Position numbers and translations under genes: made by a program
Notes under the pieces: model-generated
What the model was told of the DNA's origin: nothing
Seen by the model: only the letters and a program-made list of their open reading frames with translations
Databases searched by the model: none
Shown: positions 17,447 to 26,299 of the stretch, piece after piece
Layout of the letters: each line of letters starts with the position of its first letter
Numbering within the stretch: position 1 is the first letter of the stretch
DNA from: Acidimicrobiaceae bacterium
Lineage (GTDB): Bacteria > Actinomycetota > Acidimicrobiia > Acidimicrobiales > Poriferisodalaceae
Assembly: GCA_026713105.1 (NCBI GenBank)
Contig: JAPOPC010000034.1
Span: 1 to 64,000, forward strand
DNA length: 64,000 bases
Direction: 5' to 3'

Positions 17447-18229
17447 GTGGAGATTGCTGTCGCCGAACTCGCTGAACTCGACAGCTTCGCGGAGCGTGTC
17501 GGACATCGCTTCGCCGACGCCAGTCTCCTGACTGAAGCCCTCTCGCACCGAAGCTGGTGCAATGAGCACAACAGCGATGTGCCGCGTGATCGTCATGTCG
17601 CATCCAACGAACGCCTCGAATTCCTCGGTGACGCCGTGCTCGGGCTCTGCGTTTGCGAGCTCGCCGTAACCCAGTGGCCCGAACTCGGGCCGGGCGAGCT
17701 CAGTGCCGTTCGCTCGGCGGTGGTGAGCGCGGTCGCGCTGGCCGGCGCAGCACGAGACTGCGACCTGGGGTCTGCGCTTCTGCTCGGACGCGGCGAGGCA
17801 GCAACCGGAGGAGCCGACAAGGAGTCGATATTGGCCGACGCGCTCGAAGCGGTGCTCGGCGCGGTGTTCTTGGACGGCGGTCTGGGTGCGGCTCGCGATG
17901 TCATCAGCCACCTGATGGGTGAGCGCATCACCTCAGCAGCCAGCGAACCAGGTGCGCGCCAGGCCAAGAATCGGTTCCAGGAGCTGGTGACGCAACGTTT
18001 CCGCACCGAGCCCAGATACGACGTGTCGAGTTCCGGTCCCCCACACCGGCCCACATTCGTGGCCGAAGCACGCATCGACAGCGAAGTCTGGGGTCGCGGC
18101 GAAGGTTCCACCAAGCGGGCTGCGGAACAGCGGGCGGCGGAAGCTGCATGTCTACGGTTCTTGGAGGCCGAGCCGAAAGGCGAGACCGTGGCCCGATCCA
18201 TTGTTGCGGAGGAGCCCGCCCATGGCTGA
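17447..18229 (+). CDS. rnc: Ribonuclease III
   Basis: 260 residues. The catalytic signature NERLEFLGDAVL is at 54-65, and the second acidic helix (DKESILADALEAVLGA) near 125-140. The dsRNA-binding domain occupies about 170-245, with GEGSTKRAAEQRAAEAA at its end. Processes rRNA precursors and structured mRNAs. The last ~20 codons (EPKGETVARS) resemble the head of the dispersed repeat. The stop overlaps the next gene by 8 bases. Confidence 0.96.
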   Translation: MEIAVAELAELDSFAERVGHRFADASLLTEALSHRSWCNEHNSDVPRDRHVASNERLEFLGDAVLGLCVCELAVTQWPELGPGELSAVRSAVVSAVALAGAARDCDLGSALLLGRGEAATGGADKESILADALEAVLGAVFLDGGLGAARDVISHLMGERITSAASEPGARQAKNRFQELVTQRFRTEPRYDVSSSGPPHRPTFVAEARIDSEVWGRGEGSTKRAAEQRAAEAACLRFLEAEPKGETVARSIVAEEPAHG

Positions 18230-19052
18230 ACTGCCAGAGATCGAGATCGCTCGGCGCGACCTCGACAAAGAAGTCACGGGCCGCCGGGTCAAGATGGTCG
18301 ATGTCCCGGGCACCAAGAAGGCGCTTCCCGCAATGCGCTCGAAGCAGCAGTTCGCCGACCTGCTGGTGGGCAAGAAGGTCATGTCCGTGTCGCGCGACGG
18401 CACCTTGCTGCTGTTCGACCTCGGTCCCGACGAGGTCATGGTGGCGCACCTCGGCGCGACGGGCTCGCTGCGGCGGGCGACCTCTCGAACGCCGCAGATC
18501 CCTGGTACCAAGGTCGTGATCGGCTTCACCACTGGCGGTCAGCTGCGTCTGATCGATTCGGGTGCTGAAGCGACGTTGCGTGTCATTGCGAAAGCCCGTT
18601 ACCACAAGGTGTTTCCGGGTCAGGTCGATCTCGGCTTCGATCCGGTCGACATGCCGATGCCGTGGACCGACTTCGCTCTCATGCTGCGGGGCCGCTCCGA
18701 TACCGTCCGCGACCTGCTGCTGGACCAGACGTTTGTCGTGGGCCTCGGACCGATGTATTCCGACGAAGTGCTGCATGCAGCCCGTCTCGGGTATGGGCGC
18801 ATTGCCAGCGAACTGAACACCCAGGAGGTGCGCCGGCTCTACCGCGCCATCGTCGAGACGGTTCACAATTCCATCAAGTACCGGGGATCCTCCATCGGCG
18901 GCCATCTCGACATCTTCGGCAAGTCAGGTGGCTTCGATCCCTACTTCGAGGTCTTCGGTCGGGCCGGCGAGCGATGCCGCAACGGCCGAGGTGACGTCCT
19001 GACGACGGTCATCCGGGGTGTGACCCACCACTACTGCGATTATCAGGTGTAG
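18222..19052 (+). CDS. Fpg/Nei-family protein with eroded active site and zinc finger
   Basis: 276 residues in the exact position of mutM/fpg (rnc-fpg-smc). The fold is clear: N-terminal MAELPEIEIARRDL, a beta-sandwich, a helix-two-turn-helix region (about 150-230) and a C-terminal finger remnant. Key residues of formamidopyrimidine glycosylases are changed. The catalytic N-terminal Pro is Ala, the lysine of the QRRAKYLLL-type motif is Thr (SRDGTLLL), GVGNIY reads GLGPMY, the DPRRFG loop reads DSGAEAT, and only two of four zinc Cys remain (ERCRNG, HYCDYQV). The second residue Glu is kept. It probably binds DNA, but normal 8-oxoguanine excision is doubtful. ATG 18222 has GGAGGAG 7 bases upstream. 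Confidence 0.85.
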   Translation: MAELPEIEIARRDLDKEVTGRRVKMVDVPGTKKALPAMRSKQQFADLLVGKKVMSVSRDGTLLLFDLGPDEVMVAHLGATGSLRRATSRTPQIPGTKVVIGFTTGGQLRLIDSGAEATLRVIAKARYHKVFPGQVDLGFDPVDMPMPWTDFALMLRGRSDTVRDLLLDQTFVVGLGPMYSDEVLHAARLGYGRIASELNTQEVRRLYRAIVETVHNSIKYRGSSIGGHLDIFGKSGGFDPYFEVFGRAGERCRNGRGDVLTTVIRGVTHHYCDYQV

Positions 19053-19079
19053 ACGTCGACCTCCACGCTTCGAGCTGCC

Positions 19080-22000
19080 GTGTTCCTCCGTTCCCTGACA
19101 CTGTCCGGTTTCAAGTCGTTTGCAGACACCACCACGCTCGCCTTCGAGCCGGGCGTCACCGTGGTGGTGGGTCCCAACGGCAGCGGCAAGTCGAACGTCG
19201 TCGACGCCATCTCATGGGTGCTCGGCGCGCAAGGTCCCCGCACGCTGCGAGGCCAGCGGATGGACGACGTCGTCTTCGCTGGAACTGACCGCCGGACGGC
19301 TCTAGGCCGCGCACTGGTCACCTTGGTCATCGACAACGAGTCGAGGACCCTGCCCACCCAGACCGCCGAGGTGGCGATCACTCGCACCTTGTTCCGCTCG
19401 GGCGAATCGGAGTACGCGCTCAACGGGACGCCCTGCCGGCTGCTCGACCTGCAAGAACTGCTGAATGATGCCGGGGTCGGGCGGCAGCAGCACATCGTCG
19501 TGGCGCAAGGCCAGATCACCCAGGTCCTCGCTGCCCGTCCCGAAGAACGGCGCGCGCTGATCGAGGAGGCGGCGGGCGTGCTGAAGTTCCGTCGCCGCAA
19601 GGAGCGTGCCGAGCGGCGGCTGGAAGGCACGGAGGCAAACGTGACGCGCCTCGTCGACCTGCAGCGCGAACTCCGCCGTCAGCTGCGGCCGCTCGAGCGG
19701 CAGGCCACCGCCGCCCGCCGCCACCGCGAGATCAGCGCAGAGCTGGCTGGGCTGCAGCTCTACAACGCGGGGCGTCAGCTAGCCGCGAGTTACCAAGCGC
19801 AAAGCGCCTCCGATGCTCGACGGGTCGATTTTGCGGCGCAACAGGACGCGGTGGCATCGTCGATTGCCGACATCGACCGGGTGATCGACGATGCGCAGTC
19901 ACAGCTTGGCGAGCTGACCGCAGAACCTGCTGATCGGCTGTCGCGAGTGGCATCGCTGTCGGAACGGGCACGCGGTCTCATCGGTCAGACCTATGAACGG
20001 ATGCGATCGGTCGAACGCGAGCGCAATACCTTGCTCGACTCCGACGTGGTGGCGACGCTGACCGATGAACATGCACGGGTGTCAGCTGAGCTGACCACCC
20101 TTGACGCAGCAGCGGTGTCGTCCGCGCCGTCGGCGGGCTTAGCCGAACAGACCCATTCAGGCGTCGGCGCCGACACCGAAGTCGATGAGGTCGCCGCAAG
20201 CGCAGCCGACCAAGACCACCGGGAGGCCGAAGCGCGCCTCGAGGCCGCCGCTGCATCGCTGTCGCAGGCCGATGAGCAGCAGCGGAACGCCGCTGAAGAG
20301 CTCCAGCATTGGATCGGAAGATTTGAGGCACTGGCCTCCGCTGTCGCCGCCGCCCGCACCGACTCCGGTGCGGCGGTGCTCGACGGCGTCGCTGGGGTGG
20401 TCGGCGCGCTCGGCGAGCTGGTGATCATCGACGACGGTTGGGAGGCGGCGGCGGAGGCTGCCGCAGATGGGTCGCTCTCGGCGGTCGTTGTGCGAGATGA
20501 CGACGCGGCGGTCGCGGCGCTGGCAGCGCTTGCCGACACCGATGCGAGCGGCTCGGTGATCTCACTCAGCAATCTGCCCACCGCCCACGATCCGGGCCGC
20601 CCGGCCGAGAGCACGTCGCCGGGCGCGATCGAGGAGTTGGTGCGGCCCCACATACAGGTCGCCCCTGACGCGCCGAAGTGGTGCCGCGACCAGCTCGGGA
20701 GGTTGCTCGACGCCGTCGTCGGTGCGGCCATCTGCGTTGCCGGCGATTGGTCCAGCGCGTATGACCGTGTACTGGCAGCGCACACGGCCGACGATGCCGT
20801 GTTCGTTACATCCAGCGGCGACCGGTTCGGACCCCACCGCTGGCGGATTGGCAGCACGGGGCCGGCGGCGGCCACGGCGGCACTCGACGTCGCACGCGCA
20901 CGCATCGACGAGCTGACGCACCACCAGCAGGCAGCGGCCGCGGCGTGGACCTCGGCGCAGCAAGCGCACCAGGCGGCCTTCGAATCATCCCGAGAGGCAC
21001 AACGCACCGCCGAGAACCTTCGACGCCGGGCGGCCACAGCAGCAGCCCAGCAGGCCGAGCGGATTCAGGCGTTCGAGGACCGAGCTGCCGCACAGGAGCA
21101 ACGCCGATCAGTGCTCAGCGAACGGCTCGGGACCATTGAGCGGCGTCTGAGGGGCCATGAGAGCTCCCGTGCGGCCGCGTCCGCCCGGCTGGAGCGGGCA
21201 GAAGCCATCGTGTCGGGGCTGGATCGTCTGGCGCTGTTGCTCTCGGAGCGCCGCCAGCGCCTCGATGCCGAAGCAAAGCGGCTGCGCTCACGCAACGAGG
21301 CCCGCATTGAGTTGGTGCGCCAGCTGACGGAGCGCCTTGATGCGCTCCGGCGCGAGCGTGACGCGGCTTTGTCGCGCCAGGAGCACTTGCGCACGGAACT
21401 CGCAGCGTTGGACGTCGCCGATGCCGAACGTCGTACCAAGCGCGACGCCCTCGTTGAGATGCTGCGAACCGAGTTCTCCGCAGACCCCGCAGCGGCACTC
21501 GCTGCACCGCCACCGCCGCTGCCCGACGGGGTCACGGCCATCGCTCACGAGCGAACGCTGCGCGCGGACCTGCATCGACTGGGGCCGGTCAACCCCCTGG
21601 CGCTCTCGGAGTACGAGGCAGCCTCAGAGCGCTTCGAGTTCGTGGCCACCCAGCTCGCGGACGTGCGCAACAGCCGCAGGGAACTGCACAAGGTGATCCG
21701 AGCCATCGACGCCGAGATCGTCGCAACGTTTGCGGCAGCATTCGAAGATGTCGCTCGGAACTTCGCCGAACTGTTCGGCACGCTGTTCCCGGGCGGCACC
21801 GGCAAGCTCTCGCTGACGGATCCGCAGGAGCTGCTGACGTCGGGGGTCGAACTCGACGTTCGACCCGCCGGCAAGCAGATCGGTCGCTTGTCATTGCTGT
21901 CCGGCGGTGAGCGCTCGCTGGTGGCGCTCGCGTACCTCTTCGCGGTGTTCCGCAGCCGGCCTTCGCCGTTCTACGTTCTCGATGAGGTGGAAGCGGCGCT

Positions 22001-22262
22001 CGACGACGTCAATCTGCAGCGTTTCTTGGACCTCGTGGCGGAATTCCGGCGGGAGTCGCAGTTGATCATCGTGAGCCATCAACGCCGCACGATGGAATCG
22101 GCCGACGTTCTGTACGGCGTGTCCATGCCGCCCGGGGGTTCCAGCGTGGTCGTGTCGGAGCGGCCCGAGCATGCAGCGGCCCTTGTCGCTGCGGATGGAC
22201 CATTGGGCTTCGACGAGTCCTCGTCGGAGCTGCTCGGAGAGCCCGCGACGACCCCTGGGTAG
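19080..22262 (+). CDS. smc: Chromosome segregation protein SMC
   Basis: 1060 residues. Walker A GPNGSGKSN at 31-39, a coiled coil, a hinge (about 440-620, with the Gly-rich GVAGVVGALGELV), a second coil, signature LSGGERS at 940-946, and Walker B FYVLDEVEAALDD near 968-980. It is the ATPase of the Smc-ScpAB complex that compacts and aligns sister chromosomes. The length is about 100 residues below the usual 1150-1200, the shortfall lying in the coiled coils. GTG start; the family N-terminus FLRSLTLSGFKSFA begins at residue 2. scpA and scpB are not in this window. Confidence 0.95.
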   Translation: MFLRSLTLSGFKSFADTTTLAFEPGVTVVVGPNGSGKSNVVDAISWVLGAQGPRTLRGQRMDDVVFAGTDRRTALGRALVTLVIDNESRTLPTQTAEVAITRTLFRSGESEYALNGTPCRLLDLQELLNDAGVGRQQHIVVAQGQITQVLAARPEERRALIEEAAGVLKFRRRKERAERRLEGTEANVTRLVDLQRELRRQLRPLERQATAARRHREISAELAGLQLYNAGRQLAASYQAQSASDARRVDFAAQQDAVASSIADIDRVIDDAQSQLGELTAEPADRLSRVASLSERARGLIGQTYERMRSVERERNTLLDSDVVATLTDEHARVSAELTTLDAAAVSSAPSAGLAEQTHSGVGADTEVDEVAASAADQDHREAEARLEAAAASLSQADEQQRNAAEELQHWIGRFEALASAVAAARTDSGAAVLDGVAGVVGALGELVIIDDGWEAAAEAAADGSLSAVVVRDDDAAVAALAALADTDASGSVISLSNLPTAHDPGRPAESTSPGAIEELVRPHIQVAPDAPKWCRDQLGRLLDAVVGAAICVAGDWSSAYDRVLAAHTADDAVFVTSSGDRFGPHRWRIGSTGPAAATAALDVARARIDELTHHQQAAAAAWTSAQQAHQAAFESSREAQRTAENLRRRAATAAAQQAERIQAFEDRAAAQEQRRSVLSERLGTIERRLRGHESSRAAASARLERAEAIVSGLDRLALLLSERRQRLDAEAKRLRSRNEARIELVRQLTERLDALRRERDAALSRQEHLRTELAALDVADAERRTKRDALVEMLRTEFSADPAAALAAPPPPLPDGVTAIAHERTLRADLHRLGPVNPLALSEYEAASERFEFVATQLADVRNSRRELHKVIRAIDAEIVATFAAAFEDVARNFAELFGTLFPGGTGKLSLTDPQELLTSGVELDVRPAGKQIGRLSLLSGGERSLVALAYLFAVFRSRPSPFYVLDEVEAALDDVNLQRFLDLVAEFRRESQLIIVSHQRRTMESADVLYGVSMPPGGSSVVVSERPEHAAALVAADGPLGFDESSSELLGEPATTPG

Positions 22263-22273
22263 CCTGCCGACCA

Positions 22274-23473
22274 GTGAGCATCGAGGTCGTACTACTTGTC
22301 ATCGGCGTCGTCGTGATGGTGCTTCTCGCATCGGTTCCCTTCGTGCAACGCACAATGCAGCGCCGCTCGGGGCCCCCATCTCGAAATGAACCCGTTGCGA
22401 TACCTCAGCCTCCGCCAAGGCCTGCGGACTACCCCGTGGCGACGCAGACCCCGCCCGATGGTGCCGCCGAACGTGCTGGGGGGCCGGCCGAGACTGGTCC
22501 TCTCAGGCCTGCAGCCACCTTTGCGTCGGGGTTGGCCTCGTCGCGTCGGACGCTGCGCGATCGCCTCGCGTCCATCCGGGGACGGCGGCCTGACGGAGCT
22601 ACGTGGGAGAGCCTGGAAGAGGCCCTGCTCGGCGCCGATGTCGGCGTTGCGACGACAATGGCCACACTGGAACGCCTGCGGAGCACCGCCGACGATCAGG
22701 ACATCGTCGATGCCGACGAGCTGGTCCACGAACTGGCTGACCAGATGCGTGCAGCCCTCGATGCTGATCGCTCGCTGCACGTGAGTGCGCCGGACCGAAA
22801 GGGGGCCACGCCGGTGTGGCTGTTCGTGGGCGTCAACGGCGTGGGCAAGACCACCACGATCGGCAAGGTGGGGGCACGGCTGTCGGCGGAAGGCCAAGTC
22901 GTGGTGATGGCCGCCGGCGACACATTCCGCGCGGCTGCGACCTCACAGCTGCAGACGTGGGCTGATCGGTGCGGTGCGGATTTGATCTCGGGCAGCGCTG
23001 GCGCCGACCCCAGCTCGGTTGTGCATGACGCCGTCAGCGCCGCGGCGGCCCGCGGTGCCGACGTGGTTCTCGCCGATACCGCCGGCAGGCTCCAGAATCG
23101 CAAGAATCTCATGGATGAGCTCGCCAAAGTTCGCCGAGTCGCCGATCGGGAGCCCGGTGCCGTCGTCGAGACGCTGCTGGTCATCGATGCGACCACTGGC
23201 CAGAATGGTCTGAGCCAGGCACGTGCCTTTGCCGAAGCCACCGACGTCACCGGTGTCGTGCTCACCAAGCTGGACGGCTCGGCGAAGGGTGGGATCGTCT
23301 TTGCCATCGAAGCCGAGCTGGGACTGCGCGTGAAGCTCGTGGGCCTTGGCGAGGGCGCCAATGATCTTGTCGACTTCGACCCCGACAGCTACGTCGACGC
23401 GTTGCTCGGCGCCGATCCGGACGCCGGGGTGCCCGCCTCCCACAGCCCAGAACAAGCCCGACCAGGGGACTGA
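22274..23473 (+). CDS. ftsY: Signal recognition particle receptor FtsY
   Basis: 399 residues. A hydrophobic segment at 4-24 anchors it directly in the membrane, unlike E. coli FtsY. A disordered Pro-rich linker (30-85) follows, then the NG domain: GVNGVGKTT from 186, DTAGRLQN near 264, TKLDG near 336. GTPase receptor for SRP-ribosome complexes. GTG start 11 bases after smc; ffh follows directly, so receptor and particle protein are probably co-transcribed. Confidence 0.96.
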   Translation: MSIEVVLLVIGVVVMVLLASVPFVQRTMQRRSGPPSRNEPVAIPQPPPRPADYPVATQTPPDGAAERAGGPAETGPLRPAATFASGLASSRRTLRDRLASIRGRRPDGATWESLEEALLGADVGVATTMATLERLRSTADDQDIVDADELVHELADQMRAALDADRSLHVSAPDRKGATPVWLFVGVNGVGKTTTIGKVGARLSAEGQVVVMAAGDTFRAAATSQLQTWADRCGADLISGSAGADPSSVVHDAVSAAAARGADVVLADTAGRLQNRKNLMDELAKVRRVADREPGAVVETLLVIDATTGQNGLSQARAFAEATDVTGVVLTKLDGSAKGGIVFAIEAELGLRVKLVGLGEGANDLVDFDPDSYVDALLGADPDAGVPASHSPEQARPGD

Positions 23474-23476
23474 GCG

Positions 23477-24955
23477 ATGTTTGACACCCTGACTGACCGC
23501 TTGTCCGGCACCCTGCGGGGCCTGCGGGGCCGCGGACGAATGCGGCCCGCCGACGTTGACGAGGCGTTGGCCGAGATCCGCCTGGCGCTGCTCGAAGCCG
23601 ATGTCAACGTCGGGGTGGTACGCCGCTTTGTAGACCGGGTCCGCGAGCGCAGCATCGGTGGCGAGGTCACGGCCAGCCTGACGCCCGGTCAGCAGGTCAC
23701 CAAGATCGTCAACGACGAGCTTGTCGAGATCCTGGGCGGAAGCCCGCTCGACTTCCAGTTCGCTCCGAGGCCGCCCACGGTGGTGATGCTGGCCGGCCTC
23801 CAGGGCTCTGGCAAGACGACTGCCGCAGCCAAGTTGGCCCAGTGGTGCAAGTCACAGGGCCGCAATCCGCTGCTGGTCGGCGCCGACCTGCAGCGACCCG
23901 CAGCCGTTGAGCAGTTGCGGACGCTCGCCCGTGGCATCGACGTCGAGGTATGGAGCGAGCCCGGAGACCCTGTGGCCTGCGCCGCGGGGGGTCTCGCCCA
24001 CGCCCGCCAGACCGGCCGCGATGTGCTCATCGTGGACACCGCGGGGCGGCTGGCGATCGACGTCGAGCTGATGGGAGAAGTGGCCCGAATCTCGGACGCG
24101 GTCGAACCCCATTACACCCTGCTCATCGTCGACTCGATGGTGGGCCAGGACGCCGTCGCGACCGCCGAGGCCTTTCACGCAACGCTCGAAGTGGACGGGA
24201 TCATCCTGACCAAGCTCGACGGCGACGCACGCGGCGGCGCGGCTCTCTCGGTTGCCGAGGTGGTCGGTCGTCCGGTGGCGTTTGCGTCAGTCGGCGAGAA
24301 GGTCGACGACTTCGAGCAGTTCCATCCCGACCGCATGGCGAGCCGGATCCTCGGCATGGGCGACGTGATGACGCTCATCGAGAAGGCGGAGGCCGTCTAC
24401 GAACAAGAAGAGGCAGAGGCGGCGGCCCAGCGACTCGCTGAGGGCACCTTCACGCTCGACGACTTCGTCGACCAGCTTCGTCAGCTTCGCAAGATGGGCA
24501 ACCTGCAGAGCATCGTGCAGATGATGCCCGGCATCTCCGACCAAGTCCGTAATGCGGACATCGACGACGACCGGATCACCACCGCAGAGGCCATCGTGCT
24601 GTCGATGACGCCAGCGGAGCGCGTGTCGCCGGAGATCATCGACGCCTCCCGCCGCGCCCGCATCGCCGCTGGCAGCGGTACCTCGTCGGCACAGGTCGGC
24701 AATCTGCTGAAGCAGTTCACCCAGATGCGCAAGATGATGGGCGGCATGATGGGCCTGGGATCGAAACGGCGGCCAGCCAGCCGCAAGGCCGGCCGCAAGC
24801 GGGGCAAGGGCCCGACCCGTCCGGCCGGCAGCTCCCGCACAGGCGGCGGGCGCACATCGTCGAAGGGCGGGCCGTCGTCGGGCAAGCTCGGCACCAAGCC
24901 CGACGGCGGAGGGATCGACTGGGAAGCGCTGGACCTGAAGCTGCCAGGCCGCTGA
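23477..24955 (+). CDS. ffh: Signal recognition particle protein Ffh
   Basis: 492 residues: N domain, G domain with GLQGSGKTT from 107, DTAGRLAID, TKLDGDARGGAA, and a Met-rich M domain (QFTQMRKMMGGMMGLG near 415-435). The C-terminus carries a ~60-residue Gly/Ser/Lys/Arg-rich tail ending DWEALDLKLPGR, longer than in E. coli. Binds signal sequences with 4.5S RNA and docks to FtsY. Confidence 0.97.
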   Translation: MFDTLTDRLSGTLRGLRGRGRMRPADVDEALAEIRLALLEADVNVGVVRRFVDRVRERSIGGEVTASLTPGQQVTKIVNDELVEILGGSPLDFQFAPRPPTVVMLAGLQGSGKTTAAAKLAQWCKSQGRNPLLVGADLQRPAAVEQLRTLARGIDVEVWSEPGDPVACAAGGLAHARQTGRDVLIVDTAGRLAIDVELMGEVARISDAVEPHYTLLIVDSMVGQDAVATAEAFHATLEVDGIILTKLDGDARGGAALSVAEVVGRPVAFASVGEKVDDFEQFHPDRMASRILGMGDVMTLIEKAEAVYEQEEAEAAAQRLAEGTFTLDDFVDQLRQLRKMGNLQSIVQMMPGISDQVRNADIDDDRITTAEAIVLSMTPAERVSPEIIDASRRARIAAGSGTSSAQVGNLLKQFTQMRKMMGGMMGLGSKRRPASRKAGRKRGKGPTRPAGSSRTGGGRTSSKGGPSSGKLGTKPDGGGIDWEALDLKLPGR

Positions 24956-24962
24956 CGCTGCG

Positions 24963-25010
24963 CAGCCAAGAGGTTGGGCAGCCAAGGGGTTACTCAGCCA
25001 CGGGGTTACT
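24963..25010 (+). repeat. Short tandem repeat between ffh and rpsP
   Basis: CAGCCAAGGGGTTACT (24979-24994) is followed directly by CAGCCACGGGGTTACT (24995-25010), with a partial CAGCCAAGAGGTT unit at 24963-24975. Two and a half units of 16 bp, one mismatch between the full copies. A small GGGC/GCCC hairpin (25011-25022) comes next, before the rpsP promoter box. Confidence 0.8.
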
Positions 25011-25024
25011 GGGCATTCGCCCGT

Positions 25025-25030
25025 TAGGCT
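25025..25030 (+). promoter_or_regulatory. -10-like box upstream of rpsP
   Basis: TAGGCT about 70 bases before the rpsP ATG; the leader contains GGGAG close to the start. Suggests that the rpsP-khpA-rimM-trmD cluster has its own promoter. Confidence 0.4.
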
Positions 25031-25099
25031 CGTTCGTCGGCGCGGCGGCCCATCGGTGCGCCACGAGCCCCCACTCGAACTCATCTAACCGGGAGCGAC

Positions 25100-25549
25100 A
25101 TGGCCGTTCGTCTGCGCCTCAAGCGCACAGGCAAGAAGAAGCAACCGAGCTATCGCGTCGTCGCAGTCGACAGTCGCAAGCCCCGCGACGGACGCGTGCT
25201 GGAGGTCATCGGCACCTACGACCCGCGACAGGAGCCCTCGGCGATCTCGATCGTCAATGAGCGCGCTGTTCACTGGCTGAGCCATGGTGCCCAGCCAAGC
25301 GACACTGTCTCCAAGCTGCTGACGATTTCCGGCGCGTGGGACGACTTCCGCTCGCGAGGCTCATCTGCGGCTGCGGGTGGCGCTGCCGAAGCGGCCCCCG
25401 CCGAGCCCGCCCCCGCACCGACGCCCGATCTGGTGATCGACACCGATGAGCCGGGCGCAGACGACGCGCCGGCGGCGCCTGTCGGCGAGCCGACACCCCA
25501 GATCACCGAAACCGAGCCGAAAGCAACAGAACCCGGGGAGGCCCAGTGA
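25100..25549 (+). CDS. rpsP: 30S ribosomal protein S16 with acidic C-terminal extension
   Basis: 149 residues. Residues 1-85 are canonical S16 (MAVRLRLKRTGKKKQPSYR..., TYDPR, HWLSHGAQPSDTV). The last ~60 residues are an Ala/Pro/Glu/Asp-rich extension that should be disordered; S16 is normally 80-100 residues. GTGA overlap couples it to khpA. Confidence 0.97.
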   Translation: MAVRLRLKRTGKKKQPSYRVVAVDSRKPRDGRVLEVIGTYDPRQEPSAISIVNERAVHWLSHGAQPSDTVSKLLTISGAWDDFRSRGSSAAAGGAAEAAPAEPAPAPTPDLVIDTDEPGADDAPAAPVGEPTPQITETEPKATEPGEAQ

Positions 25550-25818
25550 CCGACGGTCACACCGGCGCAGACACCGAGACCACTTCTGCGGAAGAGGTCT
25601 TGCTGTATCTCATCGCCCAGCTCGTTGAACATCCCGATCAGGTCGAGGTCGAGATTGCTGAGTCGGGATCGAAGCTGAGCCTGACGGCAACCGTGAGTTC
25701 GGAGGACATCGGCCGGGTCATCGGCAAGCGAGGTCGCGTTGCGAACGCCATCCGCACGCTGGTGCGCGCCGCAGCCCATCGAGATGGCGTCCAGGTCGAA
25801 GTCGACTTCCGGGACTGA
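25546..25818 (+). CDS. khpA: KH-domain RNA-binding protein KhpA
   Basis: 90 residues with a single type II KH domain: VIGKRGRVANAIR with the GxxG loop at 60-63. In Gram-positives it pairs with KhpB to affect cell division and RNA stability. Its place between rpsP and rimM is the standard one. GTG start overlaps the rpsP stop. Confidence 0.93.
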   Translation: MTDGHTGADTETTSAEEVLLYLIAQLVEHPDQVEVEIAESGSKLSLTATVSSEDIGRVIGKRGRVANAIRTLVRAAAHRDGVQVEVDFRD

Positions 25819-26299
25819 CCTGAGCCCACCTGGCCTGCTGGAGGTCGCAACAGTCGGGCGCGCGCACGGGGTGCGCGGCGACGTCGTCGTGCACCCGGTC
25901 ACCAACCGGCTCGAGCGCTTCGATGTCGGTTCGGCACTCATCACCGCTGTGGGCGAGCGAACGGTCTCGCGATCCCGCTTTGACGGCAACCGGTGGCTTG
26001 TGCACTTCGACGGCATTGACGACCGTGATGCAGCGGCGGCCCTGACCGGCACGACCGTGTACGCCGAACCGCTCGACGATCCCGACGAGCTGTGGGTGCA
26101 TGAGCTGTGCGGCAGCTCGGTGATCGATCAGCATGGATTCCACGCCGGCATCGTGACGAGCGTCGTGGCGAATCCGGCCGCTGACCTGCTCGAGCTCGAC
26201 ACCGGACACCTCGTGCCGCTGACATTCGTCGTGCGCTGTGAATCCGGTGCGGTCCACGTGGAGGTGCCACATGGGCTCTTCGAGCTCGAATCGCCCTGA
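25784..26299 (+). CDS. rimM: Ribosome maturation factor RimM
   Basis: 171 residues from ATG 25784. Family signatures: EVATVGRAHGVRGDV (about 20-34), a two-domain beta structure, and PFTFV-type end (VPLTFVVRCE). Assists 30S head maturation together with S19. The start is uncertain: no Shine-Dalgarno precedes 25784, which overlaps khpA by 35 bases. The conserved region begins about 17 residues in, so a CTG at 25820 just after the khpA stop is an alternative. Confidence 0.9.
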   Translation: MASRSKSTSGTDLSPPGLLEVATVGRAHGVRGDVVVHPVTNRLERFDVGSALITAVGERTVSRSRFDGNRWLVHFDGIDDRDAAAALTGTTVYAEPLDDPDELWVHELCGSSVIDQHGFHAGIVTSVVANPAADLLELDTGHLVPLTFVVRCESGAVHVEVPHGLFELESP

